Positions 36,371 through 51,047 of a stretch of DNA of 64,000 bases are shown here, piece by piece. The notes beneath the pieces are model-generated. The model did no database searches. It worked only from the letters and a program-made list of their open reading frames with translations, and had not been told where the DNA came from. The position numbers were made by a program, and so were the translations under genes. The DNA comes from Micropterix aruncella (lineage: Eukaryota; Arthropoda; Insecta; Lepidoptera; Micropterigidae): the NCBI GenBank assembly GCA_944548615.1, contig CALYMY010000069.1, forward strand, positions 1 to 64,000, given 5' to 3'. Each line of letters opens with the position of its first letter. Position 1 is the first letter of the stretch.

Positions 36371-38241
36371 GAACATAGAAATTGTTATGAATAAATGTCA
36401 TTTTTCGAAAAAGACCGTGATAGAGTAAATAAAACGCGTTACGGTGTTTGGGCATAACGAAGGCCTTTGAAATCTCTACGAAATGGCATTTTCGAAATTT
36501 TGACATTTTGAAATTTTTTATATAAACTTTCATTTTGAACATAGAAATTGTTATGAAAAAATCACATTTTTCACAAAAGAACGAGATAGAGTAAACCTAC
36601 CGCGTTGCGGTCTTTGGCGAGATCGACACCCCGCTTAAGCTCTACAAAATGGCATTTTTGAAATTTTGACTTTTTGAAAAATTTTATATAAAATTTCATT
36701 TTAAACATAGAAATTATTATGAAAAAATCATATTTTTCGAAAAAGATCGTGATAGAGTAAACCTATAGGGTTACGGCGTTCGGACAGAACGACGGCCTTG
36801 GTAATCTCTACAAAATGGCATTTTCGAAATTTTGACATTTTGAAAAATTTTATATAAAATTTCATTTTAAACATAGAAATTGTTATGAAAAAATCACATT
36901 TTTCGAAAAAGATCGTGATAGAGTAAACCTATAGGGTTACGGCGTTCGGACAGAACGACGGCCTTGGTAATCTCTACAAAATGGCATTTTCGAAATTTTG
37001 ACATTTTGAAATTTTTTATATAAACTTTCATTTTGAACATAGAAATTGTTATGAAAAAATCACATTTTTCGAAATAAATCGAGATAGAGTAAACCTACCG
37101 CGTTGCGGTCTTTGGCGAGATCGACACCCCGCTTAAGCTCTACAAAATGGCATTTTTGAAATTTTGACATTTTGAAAAATTTTATATAAAATTTCATTTT
37201 AAACATAGAAATTATAATGAAAAAATCACATTTTTCGAAAAAGATCGTGATAGAGTAAACCTATAGCGTTACGGCGTTCGGACAGAACCACGGCCTTGGT
37301 AATCTCTACGAAATGGCATTTTCGAAATTTTGACATTTTGAAATTTTTTATATAAACTTTCATTTTGAACATAGAAATTGTTATGAATAAATGACATTTT
37401 TCGAAAAAGACCGTGATAGAGTAAACCTACCGCGTTGCGGTCTTTGGCTAGATCGACACCCCGCTTAAGCTCTACAAAATGGCATTTTTGAAATTTTGAC
37501 ATTTTGAAAAATTTTATATAAAATTTCATTTTAAACATAGAAATTATTATGAAAAAATCACATTTTTCGAAAAAGATCGTGATAGAGTAAACCTATAGCG
37601 TTACGGCGTTCGGACAGAACGACGGCCTTGGTAATCTCTACAAAATGGCATTTTCGAAATTTTGACATTTTGAAAAATTTTATATAAAATTTCATTTTAA
37701 ACATAGAAATTGTTATGAAAAAATCACATTTTTCGAAAAAGATCGTGATAGAGTAAACCTATAGCGTTACGGCGTTCGGACAGAACGACGACCTTGGTAA
37801 TCTCTACAAAATGGCATTTTCGAAATTTTGACATTTTGAAAAATTTTATATAAACTTTCATTTTGAACATAGAAATTGTTATGAAAAAATCACATTTTTC
37901 GAAATAAATCGAGATAGAGTAAACCTACCGCGTTGCGGTCTTTGGCGAGATCGACACCCCGCTTAAGCTCTACAAAATGGCATTTTTGAAATTTTGATAT
38001 TTTGAAAATTTTTATATAAACTTTCATTTTGAACTTGGAAATTATTATGAAAAAATCACATTTTTCGAAATAAATCGAGATAGAGTAAACCTAACGCGTT
38101 ACGGTGTTCGGACAGAACGAAGGCCTTTGAAATCTCTACGAAATGGCATTTTCGAAATTTTGACATTTTGAATTTTTTTATATAAACTTTCATTTTGAAC
38201 ATAGAAATTGTTATGAAAAAATCACATTTTTCGAAATAAAT
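36371..38241 (+). repeat. 166-bp array, unit 9 (11 copies + 45 bp)
   Basis: Standard order; lacks the marker changes seen in units 10-13. Confidence 0.95.
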
Positions 38242-38825
38242 TGGCTTCCGACGTTTGAGGGCTATTGCGCTAAAAGGCATCAATAGTCCTCCCTGTTTAT
38301 TATTATCTAATAGAGTTTTGCTTTGCGCATCTAACGCTTCTTTTAATTTTCAAATCTGAGTAATATTAACGGAATTATAGACGATTTAATATCTGTATAG
38401 GTATATTGATTTATCGATTTAACGGTTTTGTTTCCATAGTAACGAGCTCAGGCGGTGGCCCGACTCGCAATAGAATATTTATCGATTTAACGATTTCTGT
38501 TTCTATGGTAACTTCAGCCCTCGTCATACTTGCGAAAGTTTATTTATCGATTTTACGATGTTTGTTTTCAATAGTAGCGATCCGAGCCAAGGGAGTTTTA
38601 GTATTTTTCCCGCGGCTTCGTTTAATAAATTAAATATTATATTCTTTATTTTATCATATACACACAAGCGAGGTGTCAAAAGATAGGGTTTTAGAACGCT
38701 TTTCATTTCATTGCTTCTGCTTTTTATCTCGTCTTCTTCTTCTTCTTTAATTACTTTTCAATACTATTTAATCTGTGCTTTTTCATTTTCATTTTCAGTG
38801 CCTTTGATCAACGAGAAGAGACAAT

Positions 38826-38945
38826 ATGGAGACCACAGAAATAGAAGTGCCGTTTCGGAATTTCGAAGAAATACCGGAAAGAGCCAGAGATATTGCCCGC
38901 GAGGCGTTAAACGAATTAAAAGGAGTAAACAACCTACGGAAAGAG
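38826..38945 (+). CDS. Candidate first coding exon, unit 10
   Basis: Unchanged 40-codon exon, donor at 38946. Confidence 0.4.
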
Positions 38946-38957
38946 GTACGTGACAAG

Positions 38958-40400
38958 GACGAGGGAACTCCTCAACGGTCAACCGTAGAGACGTGAAATT
39001 TGGTATAGGCATTCCATTATGATGGCAATTACTAAGTTCCACCATGACATGGCTGCTGCACCCAGGGTTGGCTCCCGACGAGGGAACTTCTCAACGGTCA
39101 ACCGTAGAGACGTGAAATTTGGTATAGGCATTCCATTATGATGGCAATTACTAAGTTCCACCATGACATGGCTGCTGCACCCAGGGTTGGCTCCCGACGA
39201 GGGAACTCCTCAACGGTCAACCGTAGAGACGTGAAATTTGGTATAGGCATTCCATTATGATGGCAATTACTAAGTTCCACCATGACATGGCTGCTGCACC
39301 CAGGGTTGGCTCCCGACGAGGGAACTCCTCAACGGTCAACCGTAGAGACGTGAAATTTGGTATAGGCATTCCATTATGATGGCAATTACTAAGTTCCACC
39401 ATGACATGGCTGCTGCACCCAGGGTTGGCTCCCGACGAGGGAACTCCTCAACGGTCAACCGTAGAGACGTGAAATTTGGTATAGGCATTCCATTATGACG
39501 GCAATTTCTAAGTTCCACCATGACATCGCTGCTGCACCCAGGGTTGGCTCCCGACGAGGGAACTCCTCAACGGTCAACCGTAGAGACGTGAAATTTGGTA
39601 TAGGCATTCCATTATGATGGCAATTACTAAGTTCCACCATGACATGGCTGCTGCACCCAGGGTTGGCTCCCGACGAGGGAACTCCTCAACGGTCAACCGT
39701 AGAGACGTGAAATTTGGTATAGGCATTCCATTATGATGGCAATTACTAAGTTCCACCATGACATGGCTGCTGCACCCAGGGTTGGCTCCCGACGAGGGAA
39801 CTCCTCAACGGTCAACCGTAGAGACGTGAAATTTGGTATAGGCATTCCATTATGATGGCAATTACTAAGTTCCACCATGACATGGCTGCTGCACCCAGGG
39901 TTGGCTCCCGACGAGGGAACTCCTCAACGGTCAACCGTAGAGACGTGAAATTTGGTATAGGCATTCCATTATGATGGCAATTACTAAGTTCCACCATGAC
40001 ATGGCTGCTGCACCCAGGGTTGGCTCCCGACGAGGGAACTCCTCAACGGTCAACCGTAGAGACGTGAAATTTGGTATAGGCATTCCATTATGACGGCAAT
40101 TTCTAAGTTCCACCATGACATCGCTGCTGCACCCAGGGTTGGCTCCCGACGAGGGAACTCCTCAACGGTCAACCGTAGAGACGTGAAATTTGGTATAGGC
40201 ATTCCATTATGATGGCAATTACTAAGTTCCACCATGACATGGCTGCTGCACCCAGGGTTGGCTCCCGACGAGGGAACTCCTCAACGGTCAACCGTAGAGA
40301 CGTGAAATTTGGTATAGGCATTCCATTATGATGGCAATTACTAAGTTCCACCATGACATGGCTGCTGCACCCAGGGTTGGCTCCCGACGAGGGAACTCCT
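38958..40400 (+). repeat. 119-bp array, unit 10 (12 copies + 15 bp)
   Basis: Standard order; no specific change noticed. Confidence 0.95.
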
Positions 40401-42271
40401 GAACATAGAAATTGTTATGAATAAATGTCATTTTTCGAAAAAGACCGTGATAGAGTAAATAAAACGCGTTACGGTGTTTGGGCATAACGAAGGCCTTTGA
40501 AATCTCTACGAAATGGCATTTTCGAAATTTTGACATTTTGAAATTTTTTATATAAACTTTCATTTTGAACATAGAAATTGTTATGAAAAAATCACATTTT
40601 TCACAAAAGAACGAGATAGAGTAAACCTACCGCGTTGCGGTCTTTGGCGAGATCGACACCCCGCTTAAGCTCTACAAAATGGCATTTTTGAAATTTTGAC
40701 TTTTTGAAAAATTTTATATAAAATTTCATTTTAAACATAGAAATTATTATGAAAAAATCATATTTTTCGAAAAAGATCGTGATAGAGTAAACCTATAGGG
40801 TTACGGCGTTCGGACAGAACGACGGCCTTGGTAATCTCTACAAAATGGCATTTTCGAAATTTTGACATTTTGAAAAATTTTATATAAAATTTCATTTTAA
40901 ACATAGAAATTGTTATGAAAAAATCACATTTTTCGAAAAAGATCGTGATAGAGTAAACCTATAGGGTTACGGCGTTCGGACAGAACGACGGCCTTGGTAA
41001 TCTCTACAAAATGGCATTTTCGAAATTTTGACATTTTGAAATTTTTTATATAAACTTTCATTTTGAACATAGAAATTGTTATGAAAAAATCACATTTTTC
41101 GAAATAAATCGAGATAGAGTAAACCTACCGCGTTGCGGTCTTTGGCGAGATCGACACCCCGCTTAAGCTCTACAAAATGGCATTTTTGAAATTTTGACAT
41201 TTTGAAAAATTTTATATAAAATTTCATTTTAAACATAGAAATTATAATGAAAAAATCACATTTTTCGAAAAAGATCGTGATAGAGTAAACCTATAGCGTT
41301 ACGGCGTTCGGACAGAACCACGGCCTTGGTAATCTCTACGAAATGGCATTTTCGAAATTTTGACATTTTGAAATTTTTTATATAAACTTTCATTTTGAAC
41401 ATAGAAATTGTTATGAATAAATGACATTTTTCGAAAAAGACCGTGATAGAGTAAACCTACCGCGTTGCGGTCTTTGGCTAGATCGACACCCCGCTTAAGC
41501 TCTACAAAATGGCATTTTTGAAATTTTGACATTTTGAAAAATTTTATATAAAATTTCATTTTAAACATAGAAATTATTATGAAAAAATCACATTTTTCGA
41601 AAAAGATCGTGATAGAGTAAACCTATAGCGTTACGGCGTTCGGACAGAACGACGGCCTTGGTAATCTCTACAAAATGGCATTTTCGAAATTTTGTCATTT
41701 TGAAAAATTTTATATAAAATTTCATTTTAAACATAGAAATTGTTATGAAAAAATCACATTTTTCGAAAAAGATCGTGATAGAGTAAACCTATAGCGTTAC
41801 GGCGTTCGGACAGAACGACGACCTTGGTAATCTCTACAAAATGGCATTTTCGAAATTTTGACATTTTGAAAAATTTTATATAAACTTTCATTTTGAACAT
41901 AGAAATTGTTATGAAAAAATCACATTTTTCGAAATAAATCGAGATAGAGTAAACCTACCGCGTTGCGGTCTTTGGCGAGATCGACACCCCGCTTAAGCTC
42001 TACAAAATGGCATTTTTGAAATTTTGATATTTTGAAAATTTTTATATAAACTTTCATTTTGAACTTGGAAATTATTATGAAAAAATCACATTTTTCGAAA
42101 TAAATCGAGATAGAGTAAACCTAACGCGTTACGGTGTTCGGACAGAACGAAGGCCTTTGAAATCTCTACGAAATGGCATTTTCGAAATTTTGACATTTTG
42201 AATTTTTTTATATAAACTTTCATTTTGAACATAGAAATTGTTATGAAAAAATCACATTTTTCGAAATAAAT
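40401..42271 (+). repeat. 166-bp array, unit 10 (11 copies + 45 bp)
   Basis: Monomer 8 has A to T at 41695 (TTTTGTCATTTT), shared only with unit 12 at the same offset. Confidence 0.95.
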
Positions 42272-42855
42272 TGGCTTCCGACGTTTGAGGGCTATTGCGC
42301 TAAAAGGCATCAATAGTCCTCCCTGTTTATTATTATCTAATAGAGTTTTGCTTTGCGCATCTAACGCTTCTTTTAATTTTCAAATCTGAGTAATATTAAC
42401 GGAATTATAGACGATTTAATATCTGTATAGGTATATTGATTTATCGATTTAACGGTTTTGTTTCCATAGTAACGAGCTCAGGCGGTGGCCCGACTCGCAA
42501 TAGAATATTTATCGATTTAACGATTTCTGTTTCTATGGTAACTTCAGCCCTCGTCATACTTGCGAAAGTTTATTTATCGATTTTACGATGTTTGTTTTCA
42601 ATAGTAGCGATCCGAGCCAAGGGAGTTTTAGTATTTTTCCCGCGGCTTCGTTTAATAAATTAAATATTATATTCTTTATTTTATCATATACACACAAGCG
42701 AGGTGTCAAAAGATAGGGTTTTAGAACGCTTTTCATTTCATTGCTTCTGCTTTTTATCTCGTCTTCTTCTTCTTCTTTAATTACTTTTCAATACTATTTA
42801 ATCTGTGCTTTTTCATTTTCATTTTCAGTGCCTTTGATCAACGAGAAGAGACAAT

Positions 42856-42975
42856 ATGGAGACCACAGAAATAGAAGTGCCGTTTCGGAATTTCGAAGAA
42901 ATACCGGAAAGAGCCAGAGATATTGCCCGCGAGGCGTTAAACGAATTAAAAGGAGTAAACAACCTACGGAAAGAG
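42856..42975 (+). CDS. Candidate first coding exon, unit 11
   Basis: Unchanged 40-codon exon, donor at 42976. Confidence 0.4.
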
Positions 42976-42987
42976 GTACGTGACAAG

Positions 42988-44430
42988 GACGAGGGAACTC
43001 CTCAACGGTCAACCGTAGAGACGTGAAATTTGGTATAGGCATTCCATTATGATGGCAATTACTAAGTTCCACCATGACATGGCTGCTGCACCCAGGGTTG
43101 GCTCCCGACGAGGGAACTTCTCAACGGTCAACCGTAGAGACGTGAAATTTGGTATAGGCATTCCATTATGATGGCAATTACTAAGTTCCACCATGACATG
43201 GCTGCTGCACCCAGGGTTGGCTCCCGACGAGGGAACTCCTCAACGGTCAACCGTAGAGACGTGAAATTTGGTATAGGCATTCCATTATGATGGCAATTAC
43301 TAAGTTCCACCATGACATGGCTGCTGCACCCAGGGTTGGCTCCCGACGAGGGAACTCCTCAACGGTCAACCGTAGAGACGTGAAATTTGGTATAGGCATT
43401 CCATTATGATGGCAATTACTAAGTTCCACCATGACATGGCTGCTGCACCCAGGGTTGGCTCCCGACGAGGGAACTCCTCAACGGTCAACCGTAGAGACGT
43501 GAAATTTGGTATAGGCATTCCATTATGACGGCAATTTCTAAGTTCCACCATGACATCGCTGCTGCACCCAGGGTTGGCTCCCGACGAGGGAACTCCTCAA
43601 CGGTCAACCGTAGAGACGTGAAATTTGGTATAGGCATTCCATTATGATGGCAATTACTAAGTTCCACCATGACATGGCTGCTGCACCCAGGGTTGGCTCC
43701 CGACGAGGGAACTCCTCAACGGTCAACCGTAGAGACGTGAAATTTGGTATAGGCATTCCATTATGATGGCAATTACTAAGTTCCACCATGACATGGCTGC
43801 TGCACCCAGGGTTGGCTCCCGACGAGGGAACTCCTCAACGGTCAACCGTAGAGACGTGAAATTTGGTATAGGCATTCCATTATGATGGCAATTACTAAGT
43901 TCCACCATGACATGGCTGCTGCACCCAGGGTTGGCTCCCGACGAGGGAACTCCTCAACGGTCAACCGTAGAGACGTGAAATTTGGTATAGGCATTCCATT
44001 ATGATGGCAATTACTAAGTTCCACCATGACATGGCTGCTGCACCCAGGGTTGGCTCCCGACGAGGGAACTCCTCAACGGTCAACCGTAGAGACGTGAAAT
44101 TTGGTATAGGCATTCCATTATGACGGCAATTTCTAAGTTCCACCATGACATCGCTGCTGCACCCAGGGTTGGCTCCCGACGAGGGAACTCCTCAACGGTC
44201 AACCGTAGAGACGTGAAATTTGGTATAGGCATTCCATTATGATGGCAATTACTAAGTTCCACCATGACATGGCTGCTGCACCCAGGGTTGGCTCCCGACG
44301 AGGGAACTCCTCAACGGTCAACCGTAGAGACGTGAAATTTGGTATAGGCATTCCATTATGATGGCAATTACTAAGTTCCACCATGACATGGCTGCTGCAC
44401 CCAGGGTTGGCTCCCGACGAGGGAACTCCT
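42988..44430 (+). repeat. 119-bp array, unit 11 (12 copies + 15 bp)
   Basis: Standard order; no specific change noticed. Confidence 0.95.
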
Positions 44431-46301
44431 GAACATAGAAATTGTTATGAATAAATGTCATTTTTCGAAAAAGACCGTGATAGAGTAAATAAAACGCGTT
44501 ACGGTGTTTGGGCATAACGAAGGCCTTTGAAATCTCTACGAAATGGCATTTTCGAAATTTTGACATTTTGAAATTTTTTATATAAACTTTCATTTTGAAC
44601 ATAGAAATTGTTATGAAAAAATCACATTTTTCACAAAAGAACGAGATAGAGTAAACCTACCGCGTTGCGGTCTTTGGCGAGATCGACACCCCGCTTAAGC
44701 TCTACAAAATGGCATTTTTGAAATTTTGACTTTTTGAAAAATTTTATATAAAATTTCATTTTAAACATAGAAATTATTATGAAAAAATCATATTTTTCGA
44801 AAAAGATCGTGATAGAGTAAACCTATAGGGTTACGGCGTTCGGACAGAACGACGGCCTTGGTAATCTCTACAAAATGGCATTTTCGAAATTTTGACATTT
44901 TGAAAAATTTTATATAAAATTTCATTTTAAACATAGAAATTGTTATGAAAAAATCACATTTTTCGAAAAAGATCGTGATAGAGTAAACCTATAGGGTTAC
45001 GGCGTTCGGACAGAACGACGGCCTTGGTAATCTCTACAAAATGGCATTTTCGAAATTTTGACATTTTGAAATTTTTTATATAAACTTTCATTTTGAACAT
45101 AGAAATTGTTATGAAAAAATCACATTTTTCGAAATAAATCGAGATAGAGTAAACCTACCGCGTTGCGGTCTTTGGCGAGATCGACACCCCGCTTAAGCTC
45201 TACAAAATGGCATTTTTGAAATTTTGACATTTTGAAAAATTTTATATAAAATTTCATTTTAAACATAGAAATTATAATGAAAAAATCACATTTTTCGAAA
45301 AAGATCGTGATAGAGTAAACCGATAGCGTTACGGCGTTCGGACAGAACCACGGCCTTGGTAATCTCTACGAAATGGCATTTTCGAAATTTTGACATTTTG
45401 AAATTTTTTATATAAACTTTCATTTTGAACATAGAAATTGTTATGAATAAATGACATTTTTCGAAAAAGACCGTGATAGAGTAAACCTACCGCGTTGCGG
45501 TCTTTGGCTAGATCGACACCCCGCTTAAGCTCTACAAAATGGCATTTTTGAAATTTTGACATTTTGAAAAATTTTATATAAAATTTCATTTTAAACATAG
45601 AAATTATTATGAAAAAATCACATTTTTCGAAAAAGATCGTGATAGAGTAAACCTATAGCGTTACGGCGTTCGGACAGAACGACGGCCTTGGTAATCTCTA
45701 CAAAATGGCATTTTCGAAATTTTGACATTTTGAAAAATTTTATATAAAATTTCATTTTAAACATAGAAATTGTTATGAAAAAATCACATTTTTCGAAAAA
45801 GATCGTGATAGAGTAAACCTATAGCGTTACGGCGTTCGGACAGAACGACGACCTTGGTAATCTCTACAAAATGGCATTTTCGAAATTTTGACATTTTGAA
45901 AAATTTTATATAAACTTTCATTTTGAACATAGAAATTGTTATGAAAAAATCACATTTTTCGAAATAAATCGAGATAGAGTAAACCTACCGCGTTGCGGTC
46001 TTTGGCGAGATCGACACCCCGCTTAAGCTCTACAAAATGGCATTTTTGAAATTTTGATATTTTGAAAATTTTTATATAAACTTTCATTTTGAACTTGGAA
46101 ATTATTATGAAAAAATCACATTTTTCGAAATAAATCGAGATAGAGTAAACCTAACGCGTTACGGTGTTCGGACAGAACGAAGGCCTTTGAAATCTCTACG
46201 AAATGGCATTTTCGAAATTTTGACATTTTGAATTTTTTTATATAAACTTTCATTTTGAACATAGAAATTGTTATGAAAAAATCACATTTTTCGAAATAAA
46301 T
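44431..46301 (+). repeat. 166-bp array, unit 11 (11 copies + 45 bp)
   Basis: Monomer 6 has T to G at 45322 (AAACCGATAGCG), shared only with unit 13 at the same offset. Confidence 0.95.
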
Positions 46302-46885
46302 TGGCTTCCGACGTTTGAGGGCTATTGCGCTAAAAGGCATCAATAGTCCTCCCTGTTTATTATTATCTAATAGAGTTTTGCTTTGCGCATCTAACGCTTC
46401 TTTTAATTTTCAAATCTGAGTAATATTAACGGAATTATAGACGATTTAATATCTGTATAGGTATATTGATTTATCGATTTAACGGTTTTGTTTCCATAGT
46501 AACGAGCTCAGGCGGTGGCCCGACTCGCAATAGAATATTTATCGATTTAACGATTTCTGTTTCTATGGTAACTTCAGCCCTCGTCATACTTGCGAAAGTT
46601 TATTTATCGATTTTACGATGTTTGTTTTCAATAGTAGCGATCCGAGCCAAGGGAGTTTTAGTATTTTTCCCGCGGCTTCGTTTAATAAATTAAATATTAT
46701 ATTCTTTATTTTATCATATACACACAAGCGAGGTGTCAAAAGATAGGGTTTTAGAACGCTTTTCATTTCATTGCTTCTGCTTTTTATCTCGTCTTCTTCT
46801 TCTTCTTTAATTACTTTTCAATACTATTTAATCTGTGCTTTTTCATTTTCATTTTCAGTGCCTTTGATCAACGAGAAGAGACAAT

Positions 46886-47005
46886 ATGGAGACCACAGAA
46901 ATAGAAGTGCCGTTTCGGAATTTCGAAGAAATACCGGAAAGAGCCAGAGATATTGCCCGCGAGGCGTTAAACGAATTAAAAGGAGTAAACAACCTACGGA
47001 AAGAG
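46886..47005 (+). CDS. Candidate first coding exon, unit 12
   Basis: Unchanged 40-codon exon, donor at 47006. Confidence 0.4.
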
Positions 47006-47017
47006 GTACGTGACAAG

Positions 47018-48460
47018 GACGAGGGAACTCCTCAACGGTCAACCGTAGAGACGTGAAATTTGGTATAGGCATTCCATTATGATGGCAATTACTAAGTTCC
47101 ACCATGACATGGCTGCTGCACCCAGGGTTGGCTCCCGACGAGGGAACTTCTCAACGGTCAACCGTAGAGACGTGAAATTTGGTATAGGCATTCCATTATG
47201 ATGGCAATTACTAAGTTCCACCATGACATGGCTGCTGCACCCAGGGTTGGCTCCCGACGAGGGAACTCCTCAACGGTCAACCGTAGAGACGTGAAATTTG
47301 GTATAGGCATTCCATTATGATGGCAATTACTAAGTTCCACCATGACATGGCTGCTGCACCCAGGGTTGGCTCCCGACGAGGGAACTCCTCAACGGTCAAC
47401 CGTAGAGACGTGAAATTTGGTATAGGCATTCCATTATGATGGCAATTACTAAGTTCCACCATGACATGGCTGCTGCACCCAGGGTTGGCTCCCGACGAGG
47501 GAACTCCTCAACGGTCAACCGTAGAGACGTGAAATTTGGTATAGGCATTCCATTATGACGGCAATTTCTAAGTTCCACCATGACATCGCTGCTGCACCCA
47601 GGGTTGGCTCCCGACGAGGGAACTCCTCAACGGTCAACCGTAGAGACGTGAAATTTGGTATAGGCATTCCATTATGATGGCAATTACTAAGTTCCACCAT
47701 GACATGGCTGCTGCACCCAGGGTTGGCTCCCGACGAGGGAACTCCTCAACGGTCAACCGTAGAGACGTGAAATTTGGTATAGGCATTCCATTATGATGGC
47801 AATTACTAAGTTCCACCATGACATGGCTGCTGCACCCAGGGTTGGCTCCCGACGAGGGAACTCCTCAACGGTCAACCGTAGAGACGTGAAATTTGGTATA
47901 GGCATTCCATTATGATGGCAATTACTAAGTTCCACCATGACATGGCTGCTGCACCCAGGGTTGGCTCCCGACGAGGGAACTCCTCAACGGTCAACCGTAG
48001 AGACGTGAAATTTGGTATAGGCATTCCATTATGATGGCAATTACTAAGTTCCACCATGACATGGCTGCTGCACCCAGGGTTGGCTCCCGACGAGGGAACT
48101 CCTCAACGGTCAACCGTAGAGACGTGAAATTTGGTATAGGCATTCCATTATGACGGCAATTTCTAAGTTCCACCATGACATCGCTGCTGCACCCAGGGTT
48201 GGCTCCCGACGAGGGAACTCCTCAACGGTCAACCGTAGAGACGTGAAATTTGGTATAGGCATTCCATTATGATGGCAATTACTAAGTTCCACCATGACAT
48301 GGCTGCTGCACCCAGGGTTGGCTCCCGACGAGGGAACTCCTCAACGGTCAACCGTAGAGACGTGAAATTTGGTATAGGCATTCCATTATGATGGCAATTA
48401 CTAAGTTCCACCATGACATGGCTGCTGCACCCAGGGTTGGCTCCCGACGAGGGAACTCCT
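47018..48460 (+). repeat. 119-bp array, unit 12 (12 copies + 15 bp)
   Basis: Standard order; no specific change noticed. Confidence 0.95.
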
Positions 48461-50331
48461 GAACATAGAAATTGTTATGAATAAATGTCATTTTTCGAAA
48501 AAGACCGTGATAGAGTAAATAAAACGCGTTACGGTGTTTGGGCATAACGAAGGCCTTTGAAATCTCTACGAAATGGCATTTTCGAAATTTTGACATTTTG
48601 AAATTTTTTATATAAACTTTCATTTTGAACATAGAAATTGTTATGAAAAAATCACATTTTTCACAAAAGAACGAGATAGAGTAAACCTACCGCGTTGCGG
48701 TCTTTGGCGAGATCGACACCCCGCTTAAGCTCTACAAAATGGCATTTTTGAAATTTTGACTTTTTGAAAAATTTTATATAAAATTTCATTTTAAACATAG
48801 AAATTATTATGAAAAAATCATATTTTTCGAAAAAGATCGTGATAGAGTAAACCTATAGGGTTACGGCGTTCGGACAGAACGACGGCCTTGGTAATCTCTA
48901 CAAAATGGCATTTTCGAAATTTTGACATTTTGAAAAATTTTATATAAAATTTCATTTTAAACATAGAAATTGTTATGAAAAAATCACATTTTTCGAAAAA
49001 GATCGTGATAGAGTAAACCTATAGGGTTACGGCGTTCGGACAGAACGACGGCCTTGGTAATCTCTACAAAATGGCATTTTCGAAATTTTGACATTTTGAA
49101 ATTTTTTATATAAACTTTCATTTTGAACATAGAAATTGTTATGAAAAAATCACATTTTTCGAAATAAATCGAGATAGAGTAAACCTACCGCGTTGCGGTC
49201 TTTGGCGAGATCGACACCCCGCTTAAGCTCTACAAAATGGCATTTTTGAAATTTTGACATTTTGAAAAATTTTATATAAAATTTCATTTTAAACATAGAA
49301 ATTATAATGAAAAAATCACATTTTTCGAAAAAGATCGTGATAGAGTAAACCTATAGCGTTACGGCGTTCGGACAGAACCACGGCCTTGGTAATCTCTACG
49401 AAATGGCATTTTCGAAATTTTGACATTTTGAAATTTTTTATATAAACTTTCATTTTGAACATAGAAATTGTTATGAATAAATGACATTTTTCGAAAAAGA
49501 CCGTGATAGAGTAAACCTACCGCGTTGCGGTCTTTGGCTAGATCGACACCCCGCTTAAGCTCTACAAAATGGCATTTTTGAAATTTTGACATTTTGAAAA
49601 ATTTTATATAAAATTTCATTTTAAACATAGAAATTATTATGAAAAAATCACATTTTTCGAAAAAGATCGTGATAGAGTAAACCTATAGCGTTACGGCGTT
49701 CGGACAGAACGACGGCCTTGGTAATCTCTACAAAATGGCATTTTCGAAATTTTGTCATTTTGAAAAATTTTATATAAAATTTCATTTTAAACATAGAAAT
49801 TGTTATGAAAAAATCACATTTTTCGAAAAAGATCGTGATAGAGTAAACCTATAGCGTTACGGCGTTCGGACAGAACGACGACCTTGGTAATCTCTACAAA
49901 ATGGCATTTTCGAAATTTTGACATTTTGAAAAATTTTATATAAACTTTCATTTTGAACATAGAAATTGTTATGAAAAAATCACATTTTTCGAAATAAATC
50001 GAGATAGAGTAAACCTACCGCGTTGCGGTCTTTGGCGAGATCGACACCCCGCTTAAGCTCTACAAAATGGCATTTTTGAAATTTTGATATTTTGAAAATT
50101 TTTATATAAACTTTCATTTTGAACTTGGAAATTATTATGAAAAAATCACATTTTTCGAAATAAATCGAGATAGAGTAAACCTAACGCGTTACGGTGTTCG
50201 GACAGAACGAAGGCCTTTGAAATCTCTACGAAATGGCATTTTCGAAATTTTGACATTTTGAATTTTTTTATATAAACTTTCATTTTGAACATAGAAATTG
50301 TTATGAAAAAATCACATTTTTCGAAATAAAT
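48461..50331 (+). repeat. 166-bp array, unit 12 (11 copies + 45 bp)
   Basis: Monomer 8 has A to T at 49755, matching unit 10 exactly 8,060 bp upstream. Confidence 0.95.
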
Positions 50332-50915
50332 TGGCTTCCGACGTTTGAGGGCTATTGCGCTAAAAGGCATCAATAGTCCTCCCTGTTTATTATTATCTAA
50401 TAGAGTTTTGCTTTGCGCATCTAACGCTTCTTTTAATTTTCAAATCTGAGTAATATTAACGGAATTATAGACGATTTAATATCTGTATAGGTATATTGAT
50501 TTATCGATTTAACGGTTTTGTTTCCATAGTAACGAGCTCAGGCGGTGGCCCGACTCGCAATAGAATATTTATCGATTTAACGATTTCTGTTTCTATGGTA
50601 ACTTCAGCCCTCGTCATACTTGCGAAAGTTTATTTATCGATTTTACGATGTTTGTTTTCAATAGTAGCGATCCGAGCCAAGGGAGTTTTAGTATTTTTCC
50701 CGCGGCTTCGTTTAATAAATTAAATATTATATTCTTTATTTTATCATATACACACAAGCGAGGTGTCAAAAGATAGGGTTTTAGAACGCTTTTCATTTCA
50801 TTGCTTCTGCTTTTTATCTCGTCTTCTTCTTCTTCTTTAATTACTTTTCAATACTATTTAATCTGTGCTTTTTCATTTTCATTTTCAGTGCCTTTGATCA
50901 ACGAGAAGAGACAAT

Positions 50916-51035
50916 ATGGAGACCACAGAAATAGAAGTGCCGTTTCGGAATTTCGAAGAAATACCGGAAAGAGCCAGAGATATTGCCCGCGAGGCGTTAA
51001 ACGAATTAAAAGGAGTAAACAACCTACGGAAAGAG
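50916..51035 (+). CDS. Candidate first coding exon, unit 13
   Basis: Unchanged 40-codon exon, donor at 51036. Confidence 0.4.
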
Positions 51036-51047
51036 GTACGTGACAAG